Source: Flexivirga alba
GTDB lineage: Bacteria > Actinomycetota > Actinomycetes > Actinomycetales > Dermatophilaceae
Reading direction: 5' to 3'
Length of the DNA: 64,000 nucleotides
Assembly: GCF_042661025.1 (NCBI RefSeq)
Contig: NZ_JBHSWH010000001.1
Location: forward strand, 2,604,001-2,668,000
Part shown: positions 37,035-45,431 of the stretch, one piece after another
How the letters are laid out: every line of letters starts with the position of its first letter
Position numbering within the stretch: the first letter of the stretch is position 1
The notes under the pieces: model-generated
What the model was told of the DNA's origin: nothing
What the model saw: the letters and a program-made list of their open reading frames with translations, nothing else
Database searches by the model: none
Made by a program: the position numbers and the translations under genes

Positions 37035-38480
37035 ATGACGGAGAACGAACCCGACGGAACGAACCACCGTTTCGACTTCTCGGCACCGCTCCCGGCGCTC
37101 GCCGACATACGATCGGCGCACCTGCTCGCAATAGGCGGGTCGGGTATGTCGGGCGTGGCGCGCCTCTTCCTGGCAGCCGGCGTGCAGGTGTCCGGCTCTG
37201 ACCGCAACGACAGTCCAGTGCTGGACGAGTTGCGTGCAGCGGGTGCTGACGTGCGCGTCGGCCAGACCGCCGAAGGTGGTGCACTGGTCCCGGATGACGC
37301 CATCGTCGTCGTGTCGTCGGCCATCGCGGTGGACAACCCGGAGCTGGCAGCGGTTCGCGCGCGCGGCTTGCGGGTGCTGCACCGCGCGCAGGCACTCGGC
37401 GTGCTGATGGCCGGTCGGGCGGCCCTCGCGGTCGCCGGAGCCAACGGCAAGACGACGACCAGCGCCATGGCTGTCGTCGCGCTGCGACATGTGGGCGCCG
37501 ACCCGTCCTTCGCGATGGGCGCTCCGATCGCCGGCATCGGTGCCAACTCCGGTGTCGGACAAGGGGATTCGTTCGTCGTCGAAGCCGACGAAAGCGACGG
37601 ATCATTCGTCGTCTACCACCCACAGGTCGCCATCGTGACCAGCGTGCGCGACGACCACCTGGACTTCTACGGCACGTCCGAACGTCTCCAGCAGGCGTAT
37701 GCCGACTTCGCCGACACCATCCGCGACGGCGGACTGCTCGTTGCCTGCGCCGACGATCCGGGTGCAGCCGCCCTGGCCGCACGGCACCGGGAGCTGGGCC
37801 GACGCGTCCTCACCTACGGCCGGACCGCCGACGCCGACCTGCGGTTGGTCGACGAGTCCGGGACCGGATTCGACTGGAGCGCAACGCTTCTCCCGGCATC
37901 GGGTGGGAGCCTGCCGCTGCGCCTGAAGGTGCCGGGCGCGCACAACCTGCAGAACGCGGCGGGCGTTGCGCTCGCGATGAGCGAGGGGTTCGGCATACCA
38001 CTGGAGCAGGCGGTCGCGGGACTAGATCAGTTCACCGGTTCGGCTCGCCGTCTCGAGCCACGCGGTGCAGCCGGGGGAGTGCGGGTCATCGACGACTACG
38101 CGCACAACCCCGACAAGCTCGACGCGGCCGTCCGCGCCGGCCTCGGGCTGCGGGACGGCGGCCGGCTGATCGTGGCCTTCCAGCCGCACCTCTACTCGCG
38201 TACCCAGCACGCCGCGGCCGGTCTCGCGGCTGCGCTATCAATGGCCGACGTCGCCGTGGTGCTGGACGTCTACCCGGCCCGGGAGGCGCCGGTGCCGGGT
38301 GTGACCGGTGCTCTGGTCGCCGACGAGATCACCGGTGCAGAGGTCGTCTACGCACCGTCGCTCGACGAAGCTCTGCAGGCCGTGCTCGACCGGGTCCGGC
38401 CGGGCGACCTGGTCATCACGGCCGGCGCCGGCGACGTCACCACGCTCGGCCCGCGACTCCTGGCCGCCCTGCCAGACTGA
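37035..38480 (+). CDS. murC: UDP-N-acetylmuramate:L-alanine ligase
   Basis: 481 residues. It has the N-terminal I-G-G-S-G-M-S-G-V-A-R, S-G-S-D in the Rossmann fold, the ATP loop A-G-A-N-G-K-T-T-T-S-A-M near 134-145, E-A-D-E-S-D-G-S-F near 182-190, and D-D-Y-A-H-N-P near 352-358. The ATP loop has Asn where most MurC proteins have His (G-T-H-G-K-T-T). It adds the first amino acid of the stem peptide. A murG-murC gap of 205 bases with repeats suggests a break in the transcription unit. The 3' end overlaps an antisense gene by 44 bases. Confidence 0.94.
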   Translation: MTENEPDGTNHRFDFSAPLPALADIRSAHLLAIGGSGMSGVARLFLAAGVQVSGSDRNDSPVLDELRAAGADVRVGQTAEGGALVPDDAIVVVSSAIAVDNPELAAVRARGLRVLHRAQALGVLMAGRAALAVAGANGKTTTSAMAVVALRHVGADPSFAMGAPIAGIGANSGVGQGDSFVVEADESDGSFVVYHPQVAIVTSVRDDHLDFYGTSERLQQAYADFADTIRDGGLLVACADDPGAAALAARHRELGRRVLTYGRTADADLRLVDESGTGFDWSATLLPASGGSLPLRLKVPGAHNLQNAAGVALAMSEGFGIPLEQAVAGLDQFTGSARRLEPRGAAGGVRVIDDYAHNPDKLDAAVRAGLGLRDGGRLIVAFQPHLYSRTQHAAAGLAAALSMADVAVVLDVYPAREAPVPGVTGALVADEITGAEVVYAPSLDEALQAVLDRVRPGDLVITAGAGDVTTLGPRLLAALPD

Positions 38481-38790
38481 CGCCTGAGTCTGTCGACGGC
38501 TGACCAGGACGACGGGTGACCACGCCGAGGAAACCGACGAAGAGCGCCAGGATCCCGACGCTGGGGATCAACTGCCACGGACTCGGCGGGAGGAGGGCGC
38601 CCAGGCCCAGCAGCAACTCGATCCAGGGAAAGGCGCGGGCGAAACGCTGGTCCTGCGAAGTCCAGTTGGGCAATCCGAATTGTGAGAACGTCACCTGGAA
38701 CGATTTCGCGGTCCCGAACTTCAGCACTCCACTCGTGACGAGCACAGCCCCCGCGAGCCAGGTGAGTACTGCGCCGATCCAGTCGATCAT
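38437..38790 (-). CDS. MauE/DoxX-like four-helix membrane protein
   Basis: 117 residues from the ATG at 38790. Four apolar helices, with G-V-L-K-F after the first helix and R-F-A-R-A-F-P-W-I-E-L-L-L-G-L-G-A-L-L-P in the middle, follow the MauE/DoxX plan, in which the Pro-Trp-x-Glu turn is typical. Such proteins are linked to redox or quinone-dependent steps. The gene is antisense within the division cluster, exactly where ftsQ is normally found, and overlaps the end of murC. The last 20 residues look non-conserved. Confidence 0.7.
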   Translation of the reverse strand: MIDWIGAVLTWLAGAVLVTSGVLKFGTAKSFQVTFSQFGLPNWTSQDQRFARAFPWIELLLGLGALLPPSPWQLIPSVGILALFVGFLGVVTRRPGQPSTDSGVSLAGRPGVAGRAW

Positions 38791-39119
38791 CGTCCGCTCC
38801 CCAGTGTGTTCACGCGTCGAATCCTTATGAGCGAGCGCGAATTCGCCGCGGACGCCGGAGGAGAGGGCTGGCGCGACCATGGGTGCGCCTCACCGTCAAG
38901 TACAGGTCGATACTCGCCGCTCGTGCAGGATGACGCGTACCATTCCGCAGATGCTGCTTGCGTGAGACGCCGGTCGACTCTGCACGGTGTGTCGATTAGG
39001 GCAGCGCCGCCATCAACGTCATCATCATGGTGACTGTGTGGCAGCCGCGTTCCGGCGTGGAGTTCGCAGTCGGCATACTTGCTTGCTTACATCGTCTAAC
39101 GCTGGAAAGGCCGTTCCTC
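38791..39119. other. Gap before ftsZ with no recognisable ftsQ
   Basis: 329 bases. I looked for a POTRA/FtsQ-like product in all frames and found none. The region should hold the promoter for the antisense membrane protein and one or more ftsZ promoters. GGAAAGG at about 39104-39110 is the ftsZ ribosome site. Confidence 0.6.
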
Positions 39120-40448
39120 GTGGCAACTCCGCAGAACTACTTGGCCGTCATCAAGGTCGTCGGCATCGGCGGCGGTGGCGTCAACGCAATCAATCGGATG
39201 ATCGAGGTCGGTCTGAAGGGCGTGGAGTTCATCGCCATAAACACCGACGCGCAGGCCCTCCTGATGTGTGACGCTGACGTCAAGCTTGAGGTCGGCCGCG
39301 AGCTGACTCGCGGTCTCGGCGCCGGCGCCGACCCGGGGGTCGGGGCGAAGGCCGCCGAGGATCATGCCGAGGACATCGAAGAAGTGCTCAAGGGCGCCGA
39401 CATGGTCTTCGTCACCGCCGGCGAGGGCGGCGGCACGGGCACCGGTGGTGCACCGGTCGTGGCCAAGATCGCCAAGAGCCTCGGCGCGCTGACCATCGGT
39501 GTGGTCACCCGTCCGTTCACCTTCGAGGGTCGCCGCCGCGCCAACCAGGCAGACCTGGGCATCAACGCGCTGCGCGAAGAGGTCGACACCCTCATCGTGA
39601 TTCCCAACGACCGCCTGCTGTCGATAAGCGACCGCAACGTCTCGATGCTCGACGCCTTCCACAGCGCTGACCAGGTTTTGCTGTCCGGTGTCCAGGGCAT
39701 CACCGACCTGATCACGACCCCGGGTCTGATCAACCTCGACTTCGCCGACGTCAAGTCGGTCATGCAGGGCGCGGGCTCTGCACTCATGGGCATCGGTTCG
39801 GCCCGGGGCGAGGACCGTGCGGTGCAGGCCGCCGAGTTCGCGATCTCCTCGCCGCTGCTCGAGGCCAGCATCGACGGTGCGCAAGGCGTGCTGTTGTCGG
39901 TCCAGGGTGGCAGTGACCTCGGCCTCTTCGAGATCAACGAAGCGGCCCGCCTGGTGCAGGAGGCCGCGCACCCCGAAGCCAACATCATCTTCGGCGCGGT
40001 CATCGACGACGCACTCGGCGACGAGGTGCGCGTCACCGTCATCGCCGCCGGTTTCGAAGGCGGCACCCCGAACAAGCGCACCGACGATCGTGCGCTTGGC
40101 CAGATCCAGGGTGCTCCGGTGCCCGCGCGCCGCGAGCAGCCGCAGCAGCAGGCTCCGGCCGCGCAGCAGCAGGGCGGCCAGCAAGCCGGTGGCCAGCAGC
40201 AGAACGCCGGTCAGCAGCAGGGCGGCCACCAGGGCGCACCCCAGGGTGGACAGCAGGCGAGTCAGCCCCAGCAGGGTGGTCAGCAGACGAGTCCGCCGCA
40301 GCAAGGTGGCCAGCAGGGCGAGGGTGAGCAGGCGCAGCCGCCGGCCAACCCGGGCACCGTGAAGCAGACCCCGAGCAACCGTCCGCCCCGCGAGGTCAGC
40401 TTCGATGACGGCCAGGACGACCTCGACGTCCCCGACTTCCTGAAGTGA
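39120..40448 (+). CDS. ftsZ: Cell division protein FtsZ
   Basis: 442 residues from GTG 39120. Tubulin-like GTPase: G-G-G-T-G-T-G at about 103-109, N-x-D-A-Q-A-L near 40, and N-P-N-D-R-like I-P-N-D-R-L-L near 160. The core ends near residue 320. An 80-residue linker rich in Q-Q-G-G-Q units follows, then the conserved tail D-D-L-D-V-P-D-F-L-K that binds SepF and FtsW. The linker is longer and more Gln/Gly-biased than usual and resembles the tail of the membrane protein at 10969-12591. Confidence 0.97.
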   Translation: MATPQNYLAVIKVVGIGGGGVNAINRMIEVGLKGVEFIAINTDAQALLMCDADVKLEVGRELTRGLGAGADPGVGAKAAEDHAEDIEEVLKGADMVFVTAGEGGGTGTGGAPVVAKIAKSLGALTIGVVTRPFTFEGRRRANQADLGINALREEVDTLIVIPNDRLLSISDRNVSMLDAFHSADQVLLSGVQGITDLITTPGLINLDFADVKSVMQGAGSALMGIGSARGEDRAVQAAEFAISSPLLEASIDGAQGVLLSVQGGSDLGLFEINEAARLVQEAAHPEANIIFGAVIDDALGDEVRVTVIAAGFEGGTPNKRTDDRALGQIQGAPVPARREQPQQQAPAAQQQGGQQAGGQQQNAGQQQGGHQGAPQGGQQASQPQQGGQQTSPPQQGGQQGEGEQAQPPANPGTVKQTPSNRPPREVSFDDGQDDLDVPDFLK

Positions 40449-40490
40449 GTTTCACTCGCCGGTTCGAGCACTCGTAGACGGGCGGCGCCG

Positions 40491-41234
40491 ATGTGGTGGT
40501 GGCGTGACCAGCTGACCGGTCCAGGCGGCCGGACCATCGACGTGGGTTTCACCGACACTGATGGTGGCGTGAGCGCCGTCGGTCCGATCGCCTCGCTGAA
40601 TCTTGGCGGCAAAGTGGGCGACGACCCGTCGAACGTCGCGCGCAACCGCGCAGCGGTCGCAGCCGCCGTTGACGTGGCGCCCGACGATCTGGTTTTCATG
40701 CACCAGACGCACAGCGACCGGGTCCTCTCACTCGAGGACGGCAACCGCGATCTCGACGGCGACGGCATCGTCACGGCATCGTCCGGCGTCGCGCTCGCCG
40801 TGCTCGTGGCCGACTGCACGCCGGTCCTGCTCACCGACCCCGCCGCGGGTGTCATTGGCGCCGTTCACGCCGGACGCCCCGGCATGATGGCCCGCATCGT
40901 CGACCGCGCGCTTGACCGGATGAGCGAGCAGGGAGCGACCAATCCCGTTGCAATCATTGGACCTTCGGTGTGCGGCCGCTGCTACGAAGTCCCGCTCGAG
41001 ATGCGTGAGGAGGCAGCCGGGGTCACCCCGGAGAGCCGCGCCGTCAGCTGGACCGGCACTCCCGCGATCGACGTGGCGAGCGGTGTCGTTGCACAACTGC
41101 ACGCACGCGGCGTGGACACGACCTGGGTGCCCGGCTGCACTCGAGAGTCCGACCGGCTCTTCTCCTACCGGCGTGACCACCGCTCCGGCAGGTTCGCCGG
41201 AGTCATCGTCCAGCGCACGAGCCCCCATGTATGA
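40491..41234 (+). CDS. pgeF: YfiH/PgeF-family protein (multicopper-oxidase-like, peptidoglycan editing factor)
   Basis: 247 residues. Core motifs are N-L-G-G-K-V-G-D-D-P-x-N-V near 39-51, H-Q-T-H-S near 74-78, A-D-C-T-P-V-L-L near 105-112, A-V-H-A-G-R near 126-131 and G-P-S-V-C-G-R-C-Y-E-V near 162-172. The His/Cys set binds zinc or copper. Family members act as purine nucleoside phosphorylase/adenosine deaminase or laccase in vitro, and in E. coli as an editor of L-Ser-containing precursors. It lies directly after ftsZ, as in most actinobacteria. Confidence 0.9.
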   Translation: MWWWRDQLTGPGGRTIDVGFTDTDGGVSAVGPIASLNLGGKVGDDPSNVARNRAAVAAAVDVAPDDLVFMHQTHSDRVLSLEDGNRDLDGDGIVTASSGVALAVLVADCTPVLLTDPAAGVIGAVHAGRPGMMARIVDRALDRMSEQGATNPVAIIGPSVCGRCYEVPLEMREEAAGVTPESRAVSWTGTPAIDVASGVVAQLHARGVDTTWVPGCTRESDRLFSYRRDHRSGRFAGVIVQRTSPHV

Positions 41235-41240
41235 CGTAAA

Positions 41241-41300
41241 CGCACCCCGCGAAGTTCTCCCCCGCTTCGCTTCCTCCGATACTTCGCGGGGACCCCGCGT
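41241..41300. repeat. Dispersed palindromic element, inverted copy 3
   Basis: The reverse complement of the elements at 3059 and 9081: CACCCCGCGAAGTTCTCCCC...ATACTTCGCGGGGACCCCG. It fills the gap between pgeF and yggS. Confidence 0.75.
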
Positions 41301-41318
41301 GACCAGAACAGTGGATCC

Positions 41319-42038
41319 TTGAGCCCCGCATATGACGCAAGCCGTCGCGACGAACTCGCCGCAAGTCTCGCCGAGGTGCACGCCCGCATCGACCGCGCCT
41401 GCACTGCCGCCGGCCGCAACCGTGAGGACGTCACGCTGATCGCGGTCACCAAGTTTTTCCCGGCATCCGACGTGGAGCATCTCGCCGCGCTCGGCGTGAC
41501 CGACGTGGGGGAGAACCGCGACCAGGAAGCCGGCGCGAAGTTCGAGGAGCTAGCCAGCGATGTCCGCCGCGACCTCACGGTGCACTTCATCGGGCAACTG
41601 CAGTCCAACAAAGCCGCCCACGTCGTGCGTTACGCAGACGTCGTGCAGTCCGTCGACCGCGCCAAGATCGCCCGCGCCCTCGACAAGGCCGCCCTCGCCC
41701 AGGAACGCACGCTCGACGTGCTCGTCCAGGTCGACCTTTCCGATGCTCCCGGTCGCGGCGGCGTCGCCCCGGACGACGCGCGCACGCTCGCCGACGACGT
41801 CGCGGGGTGTCCGGCGCTCCGGCTGCGCGGCGTGATGGCCGTGGCACCGCTCGGCGCGGATCCGGCCGAGGCGTTCGGTCGGTTGGCAGCTGTGGCGGAC
41901 GTCATACGAGGCGATCATCCGGACGCGACCTGGTTGTCCGCAGGCATGAGCGGCGACCTGGAACACGCGGTGGCCGCGGGCGCGACACACCTGCGTGTCG
42001 GCAGCGCAATCCTCGGTTCTCGGCCAACTCCCCGGTAG
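41319..42038 (+). CDS. YggS-family pyridoxal phosphate homeostasis protein
   Basis: 239 residues from TTG 41319. Alanine-racemase-fold TIM barrel: A-V-T-K-F-F-P near 42-48 carries the PLP lysine, G-E-N-R-D-Q-E-A near 64-71, H-F-I-G-Q-L-Q-S-N-K near 88-97, and L-S-A-G-M-S-G-D near 205-212. It binds and buffers PLP and has no racemase activity in studied members. Standard position between pgeF and sepF. Confidence 0.92.
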   Translation: MSPAYDASRRDELAASLAEVHARIDRACTAAGRNREDVTLIAVTKFFPASDVEHLAALGVTDVGENRDQEAGAKFEELASDVRRDLTVHFIGQLQSNKAAHVVRYADVVQSVDRAKIARALDKAALAQERTLDVLVQVDLSDAPGRGGVAPDDARTLADDVAGCPALRLRGVMAVAPLGADPAEAFGRLAAVADVIRGDHPDATWLSAGMSGDLEHAVAAGATHLRVGSAILGSRPTPR

Positions 42039-42103
42039 CGTCATCCGCGACCGACGAAACGCCTCAGAGGCTGGCCCCTCGCGGTGAGAAGGAGTGCAAA
42101 TCC

Positions 42104-42607
42104 ATGGCTGGGAAGCTGCGCGCGACGATGGAATATCTCGGCTTGGCCGAGGCCGACCCACATTACCGTGACGATGATTACAACGGTGAGTGGTCCGAGG
42201 AATATGACGAGGCGCAGGACAGCGGTTACCCCGTTGAGGAGACCCACCGCGAGCCGGCGCCGGTCACCCAGTTGCACACCTCGCCGGCTGCCCCGGCACC
42301 GCATCGGCAGGAGGCCGGCGACATGAGTCGCATCAACACGATCCACCCGCGCACCTACAACGAGGCGAAGGAGATCGGCGAGAGCTTTCGCAGCGGCGTC
42401 CCGGTCATCATGAACCTCTCCGACATGGACGACACCGACGCCAAGCGACTGGTCGACTTCGCCGCGGGTCTGGTTTTCGGTCTGCACGGCACCATCGAGC
42501 GCGTCACCAGCAAGGTCTTCCTGCTGTCCCCGCACGGCATCGAGGTCTCCACCACCGGTGCCGAGGCAGCGCGTCCCACCGGCCGAGGCCTGTTCAACCA
42601 GAGCTGA
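42104..42607 (+). CDS. sepF: Cell division protein SepF
   Basis: 167 residues. An amphipathic N-terminal membrane-binding helix (M-A-G-K-L-R-A-T-M-E-Y-L-G-L), an acidic linker, and the SepF core from about 75 with P-R-T-Y-N-E-A, V-I-M-N-L-S-D-M-D-D and F-A-A-G-L-V-F-G-L-H-G. It anchors FtsZ to the membrane in actinobacteria, which lack FtsA. ATG 42104 follows AAGGAG. Confidence 0.95.
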   Translation: MAGKLRATMEYLGLAEADPHYRDDDYNGEWSEEYDEAQDSGYPVEETHREPAPVTQLHTSPAAPAPHRQEAGDMSRINTIHPRTYNEAKEIGESFRSGVPVIMNLSDMDDTDAKRLVDFAAGLVFGLHGTIERVTSKVFLLSPHGIEVSTTGAEAARPTGRGLFNQS

Positions 42608-42678
42608 TCGGCGCTCCGACGGCGTCCGGTCCCGGGTTGATGGTCGATCGCAGTCCATCCATACCGCACAATTGAGTT

Positions 42679-42957
42679 ATGTCAGCCGTCCTCACCGTGG
42701 TCTCGCTGCTGCTCTATGTCTTCTTCATCCTGCTGCTGGGTCGGCTGGTGTTGGACTGGGTGCAGGTCTTCGCCCGTAGTTGGCGGCCGCGCGGCCCTGT
42801 GCTCGTCGTTGCCGAAACCATTTACAGCACAACGGATCCGCCGCTGAAGGCGTTGCGCAGGGTCGTTCCGCCACTGCGCCTCGGTCAGGTTCGCCTGGAC
42901 CTGGCGTTCCTCATTCTGATCCTGGCTGTCTCTTTGCTGCTCAGTATCATAAAGTGA
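42679..42957 (+). CDS. YggT-family membrane protein
   Basis: 92 residues with two membrane helices (about 5-28 and 72-91). The conserved block D-P-P-L-K-A-L-R-R-V-V-P-P-L near 52-65 is the YggT hallmark. Function is unclear; in the division cluster it usually follows sepF as here. Confidence 0.92.
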   Translation: MSAVLTVVSLLLYVFFILLLGRLVLDWVQVFARSWRPRGPVLVVAETIYSTTDPPLKALRRVVPPLRLGQVRLDLAFLILILAVSLLLSIIK

Positions 42958-43048
42958 GCACGATATTTATCCGATTGTTGCGGCGAGCGCCGCGTGTCCG
43001 CCTGGACACGCATGCTCTCCGCCCTGAAGTACTAACTGAGGTGCACAC

Positions 43049-44218
43049 ATGGCGTTGACGCCAGAAGACGTGGTCAAGAAGGAGTTCACCAAGCCCAAGG
43101 GCTTCGGTCGTAGCGGTTACGACGAGATCCAGGTGGACGACTTCCTCGACGAGATCGTGGTCGAGCTGCGTCGGCTGAACGCTGAGAACGAGGACGTCAC
43201 CGGCAAGCTCGAGGACTGCCGTCGTTCCAAGGGCGTTCCCGGTCGCAGCGAAGCCGATTCCGGTCAGGGCTCGTCCCCGGCCGCCGCAGTGCCGGCCCTT
43301 ACGCCGGTCAACCGGCGCAACGACGACGCGGACAAGACCCAGGTTGTGCCCAGTGCCAAGGACGCGGAGGCCGCCAAGGCTGCCCGGGTCGAGCTGGACA
43401 AGACCCAGGGCGAGCTGAAGACGACGCAGGCCAACCTCAAGTCCGCCAAGGACGAGCTGACCCGCACCAAGGCCGAGCTCGACCAGGCGCAGAGCGCACT
43501 GGCTGCGGCCAAGAAGGAGCAGGCGCAGCTGCAGGAGCAGCACCAGGCCAGGCTCAACGAGCAGCAGGCCGCTGCCGCGAAGGCCGCCAGCCAGCCGACC
43601 CAGACCAAGCCGGGCGAGTTGAAGCCGACCGACGGCAGGGTCAACAACGCCGACGTCGCGGCGATCGCTTCCACCGAGGGCGCCGCCGGCGTCATCGCGT
43701 TGGCTCAGCGCCTGCACGACGAGCACGTGCACGAGGGCGAGACCAAGCGTGACCGCCTGATCGGCGATGCGCAGGCGCACCACGACAAGGTCGTCGGCGA
43801 GGCCAACGCCCAGCGTGACCGGTTGGTCACCGAGGCGCAGGCGCACCACGACAAGGTCATCAGCGAGGCCAACGCCAAGCGCGACGAGCTGGTCGGCTCC
43901 GCGCACATCAAGCACGACGAGCTGATCAGCGCCGCGCAGAGTCGTCATGACGAGTTGCTGTCGACCGGCCAGAGCAAGCACGACGAGCTGGTCCGCACCG
44001 GCACCGAGAAGTCGGAGAAGATGGTGCGCGAGGCCGAAGACCGCAAGAACCGAATCCTGGGCGAGCTCAACAGCGAGCGGGAGAAGGTCAGCGGCAACAT
44101 CGACCAGCTGCGGTCCTTCGAGGGTGACTACCGCAACAAGCTGCGCGGCTACATCGAGGACCACCTCACGCAGCTGGACCACACGGCCGTCGACGACAAG
44201 CCGAAGTCCAACAACTGA
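43049..44218 (+). CDS. divIVA: DivIVA/Wag31-type polar growth protein with an 11-residue repeat domain
   Basis: 389 residues. The N-terminal lipid-binding domain M-A-L-T-P-E-D-V-V-K...G-Y-D-E-I-Q-V-D-D-F-L-D-E-I is typical. A disordered linker and a coiled coil follow (about 105-175, K-T-Q-G-E-L-K-T-T-Q-A-N-L). Then about ten consecutive 11-residue units from about 233 to 342 follow the scheme x-x-H/R-D-x-L/V-V/I-x-x-A-x, such as A-H-H-D-K-V-V-G-E-A-N and S-K-H-D-E-L-V-R-T-G-T. DivIVA recruits the cell-wall machinery to curved membrane. The hendecad array is beyond what I expect in Wag31. Confidence 0.92.
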   Translation: MALTPEDVVKKEFTKPKGFGRSGYDEIQVDDFLDEIVVELRRLNAENEDVTGKLEDCRRSKGVPGRSEADSGQGSSPAAAVPALTPVNRRNDDADKTQVVPSAKDAEAAKAARVELDKTQGELKTTQANLKSAKDELTRTKAELDQAQSALAAAKKEQAQLQEQHQARLNEQQAAAAKAASQPTQTKPGELKPTDGRVNNADVAAIASTEGAAGVIALAQRLHDEHVHEGETKRDRLIGDAQAHHDKVVGEANAQRDRLVTEAQAHHDKVISEANAKRDELVGSAHIKHDELISAAQSRHDELLSTGQSKHDELVRTGTEKSEKMVREAEDRKNRILGELNSEREKVSGNIDQLRSFEGDYRNKLRGYIEDHLTQLDHTAVDDKPKSNN

Positions 44219-44286
44219 TACCAGCCTGACACGCCAGACCACGAGTCGCTGGAGACGAGCGCCGATCCGTTAGGGTGAGGCACTCG

Positions 44287-44311
44287 TGTCCGGCGACTTG
44301 GTCGTCGGACA
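44287..44311 (+). terminator. Hairpin after divIVA
   Basis: TGTCCGGCGAC pairs with GTCGTCGGACA (10 of 11) around TTG, 68 bases past the stop. There is no T-run, so termination is tentative. The remainder of 44219-44513 holds the promoter of the next gene. Confidence 0.45.
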
Positions 44312-44408
44312 CCTGCCTTCGTTCGGTGGTCGGGCACGCACGAGCAAGGAGCTGGGCGTTCCACCTGCACTATTTCGCCGGTGATTGCGACGTCAAGCGC
44401 CAATTTCG

Positions 44409-44437
44409 TTGTATGTCGGCTGTGTGTCGCTTATCCT
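44409..44437 (+). promoter_or_regulatory. Predicted promoter of the DksA/TraR-like gene
   Basis: TTGTAT at 44409-44414, exactly 17 bases, then TATCCT at 44432-44437. The start codon is at 44514, leaving a 70-base leader with GGAAGG before the ATG. Confidence 0.5.
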
Positions 44438-44513
44438 GCCCGCAGTCACATCGGGGGCAGGAGCCCGGCACATCCATCGGGTGAACCGGTCTGCTGCGAC
44501 AGGAAGGTATGCG

Positions 44514-45431
44514 ATGCCAGCCAAGAAGACGGCCTCTGGCTCGTCCAGTTCTGCGTCCGCCACGAAGAGCCGGTCAAGGGTGACCGCGGCCCTGCGCAAG
44601 GCCACGGGCGTCGTCGCCAAGGCAGCCGGCCGTGGCGACGATCCATCGGGCTCCGCCGCGAAAAGGCCTGCGTCCAAGGCGGCCAAGAAGGCCGTGGCCA
44701 AGAAGGCGGCGCCGACGGCGGTTGCCAAGAAGGCCGCCGCGAAGAAGGCGCCTGCGAAGAAGGCGCCTGTGAAGAAGGCCACGACCGCCAAGGCAGCACC
44801 GACAAAGAAGTCGGTCGCCAAGAAGGCGCCGGTGAAGAAGACTGTCGCCACGAAGAGCACCACCACGAAGAAGGCCGCGCCGCCCGCCAAGCGGGCCGCC
44901 GCCCCCAAGTCCGTAGTTGCCAAGAAGACGACGGCGACTCCGAGCAAGACCCAGAAGACGACCGCAGCCGCCACCAAGGCGGCACCGATGAAGAAGGCCG
45001 CCACGAAAACCACCACCGCCAAGAAGACCGCGACCTCTGGCAAGCTGAAGGTTCGCGACGATGAATCCCCTTGGACGTCAAAGGAACTCGCCGCTGTCCG
45101 TGCGGAGCTCGAGCACGACGTCGAGCGACTGACCACCGAGCTCAATGGCTTCGAGAGCGACATCGCAGGGCTGATCAAGGACAGCGGCGACGGTGCCGGT
45201 GACGACCAGGCCGACGCAGGCGCGAAGACCTTCGAACGCGAGCACGAGTACTCCCTCGCGCAGAACTCCCGGGACCTGCTGGAACAATCGGTGCATGCGC
45301 TCGAGCGCATCGACGACGGCACCTACGGAGTTTGTGAAAATTGTGGCAACGCGATCGGCAAGCTTCGGCTGCAGGCATTCCCGCGGGCGACGCTGTGCCT
45401 GACCTGCAAGGCGAAGCAGGAGCGGCGCTGA
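44514..45431 (+). CDS. DksA/TraR-type zinc-finger protein with a histone-H1-like N-terminal half
   Basis: 305 residues. Residues 1-175 are almost only Ala, Lys, Thr and Pro, with many K-K-A-P and A-K-K-A repeats like bacterial H1 proteins. Residues about 185-270 form a helical hairpin, and the end holds the four-cysteine finger C-E-N-C-G...C-L-T-C-K of the TraR/DksA family. DksA-like proteins bind RNA polymerase through the secondary channel; the basic tail probably binds DNA or RNA. The DksA signature D-x-x-D-A at the coiled-coil tip is not obvious. lspA follows with overlapping codons. Confidence 0.85.
   Translation: MPAKKTASGSSSSASATKSRSRVTAALRKATGVVAKAAGRGDDPSGSAAKRPASKAAKKAVAKKAAPTAVAKKAAAKKAPAKKAPVKKATTAKAAPTKKSVAKKAPVKKTVATKSTTTKKAAPPAKRAAAPKSVVAKKTTATPSKTQKTTAAATKAAPMKKAATKTTTAKKTATSGKLKVRDDESPWTSKELAAVRAELEHDVERLTTELNGFESDIAGLIKDSGDGAGDDQADAGAKTFEREHEYSLAQNSRDLLEQSVHALERIDDGTYGVCENCGNAIGKLRLQAFPRATLCLTCKAKQERR

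Noticed and set aside
38806..39033. Small plus-strand frame as a candidate for ftsQ
   Set aside because: 75 codons, no membrane helix and no POTRA-like pattern.
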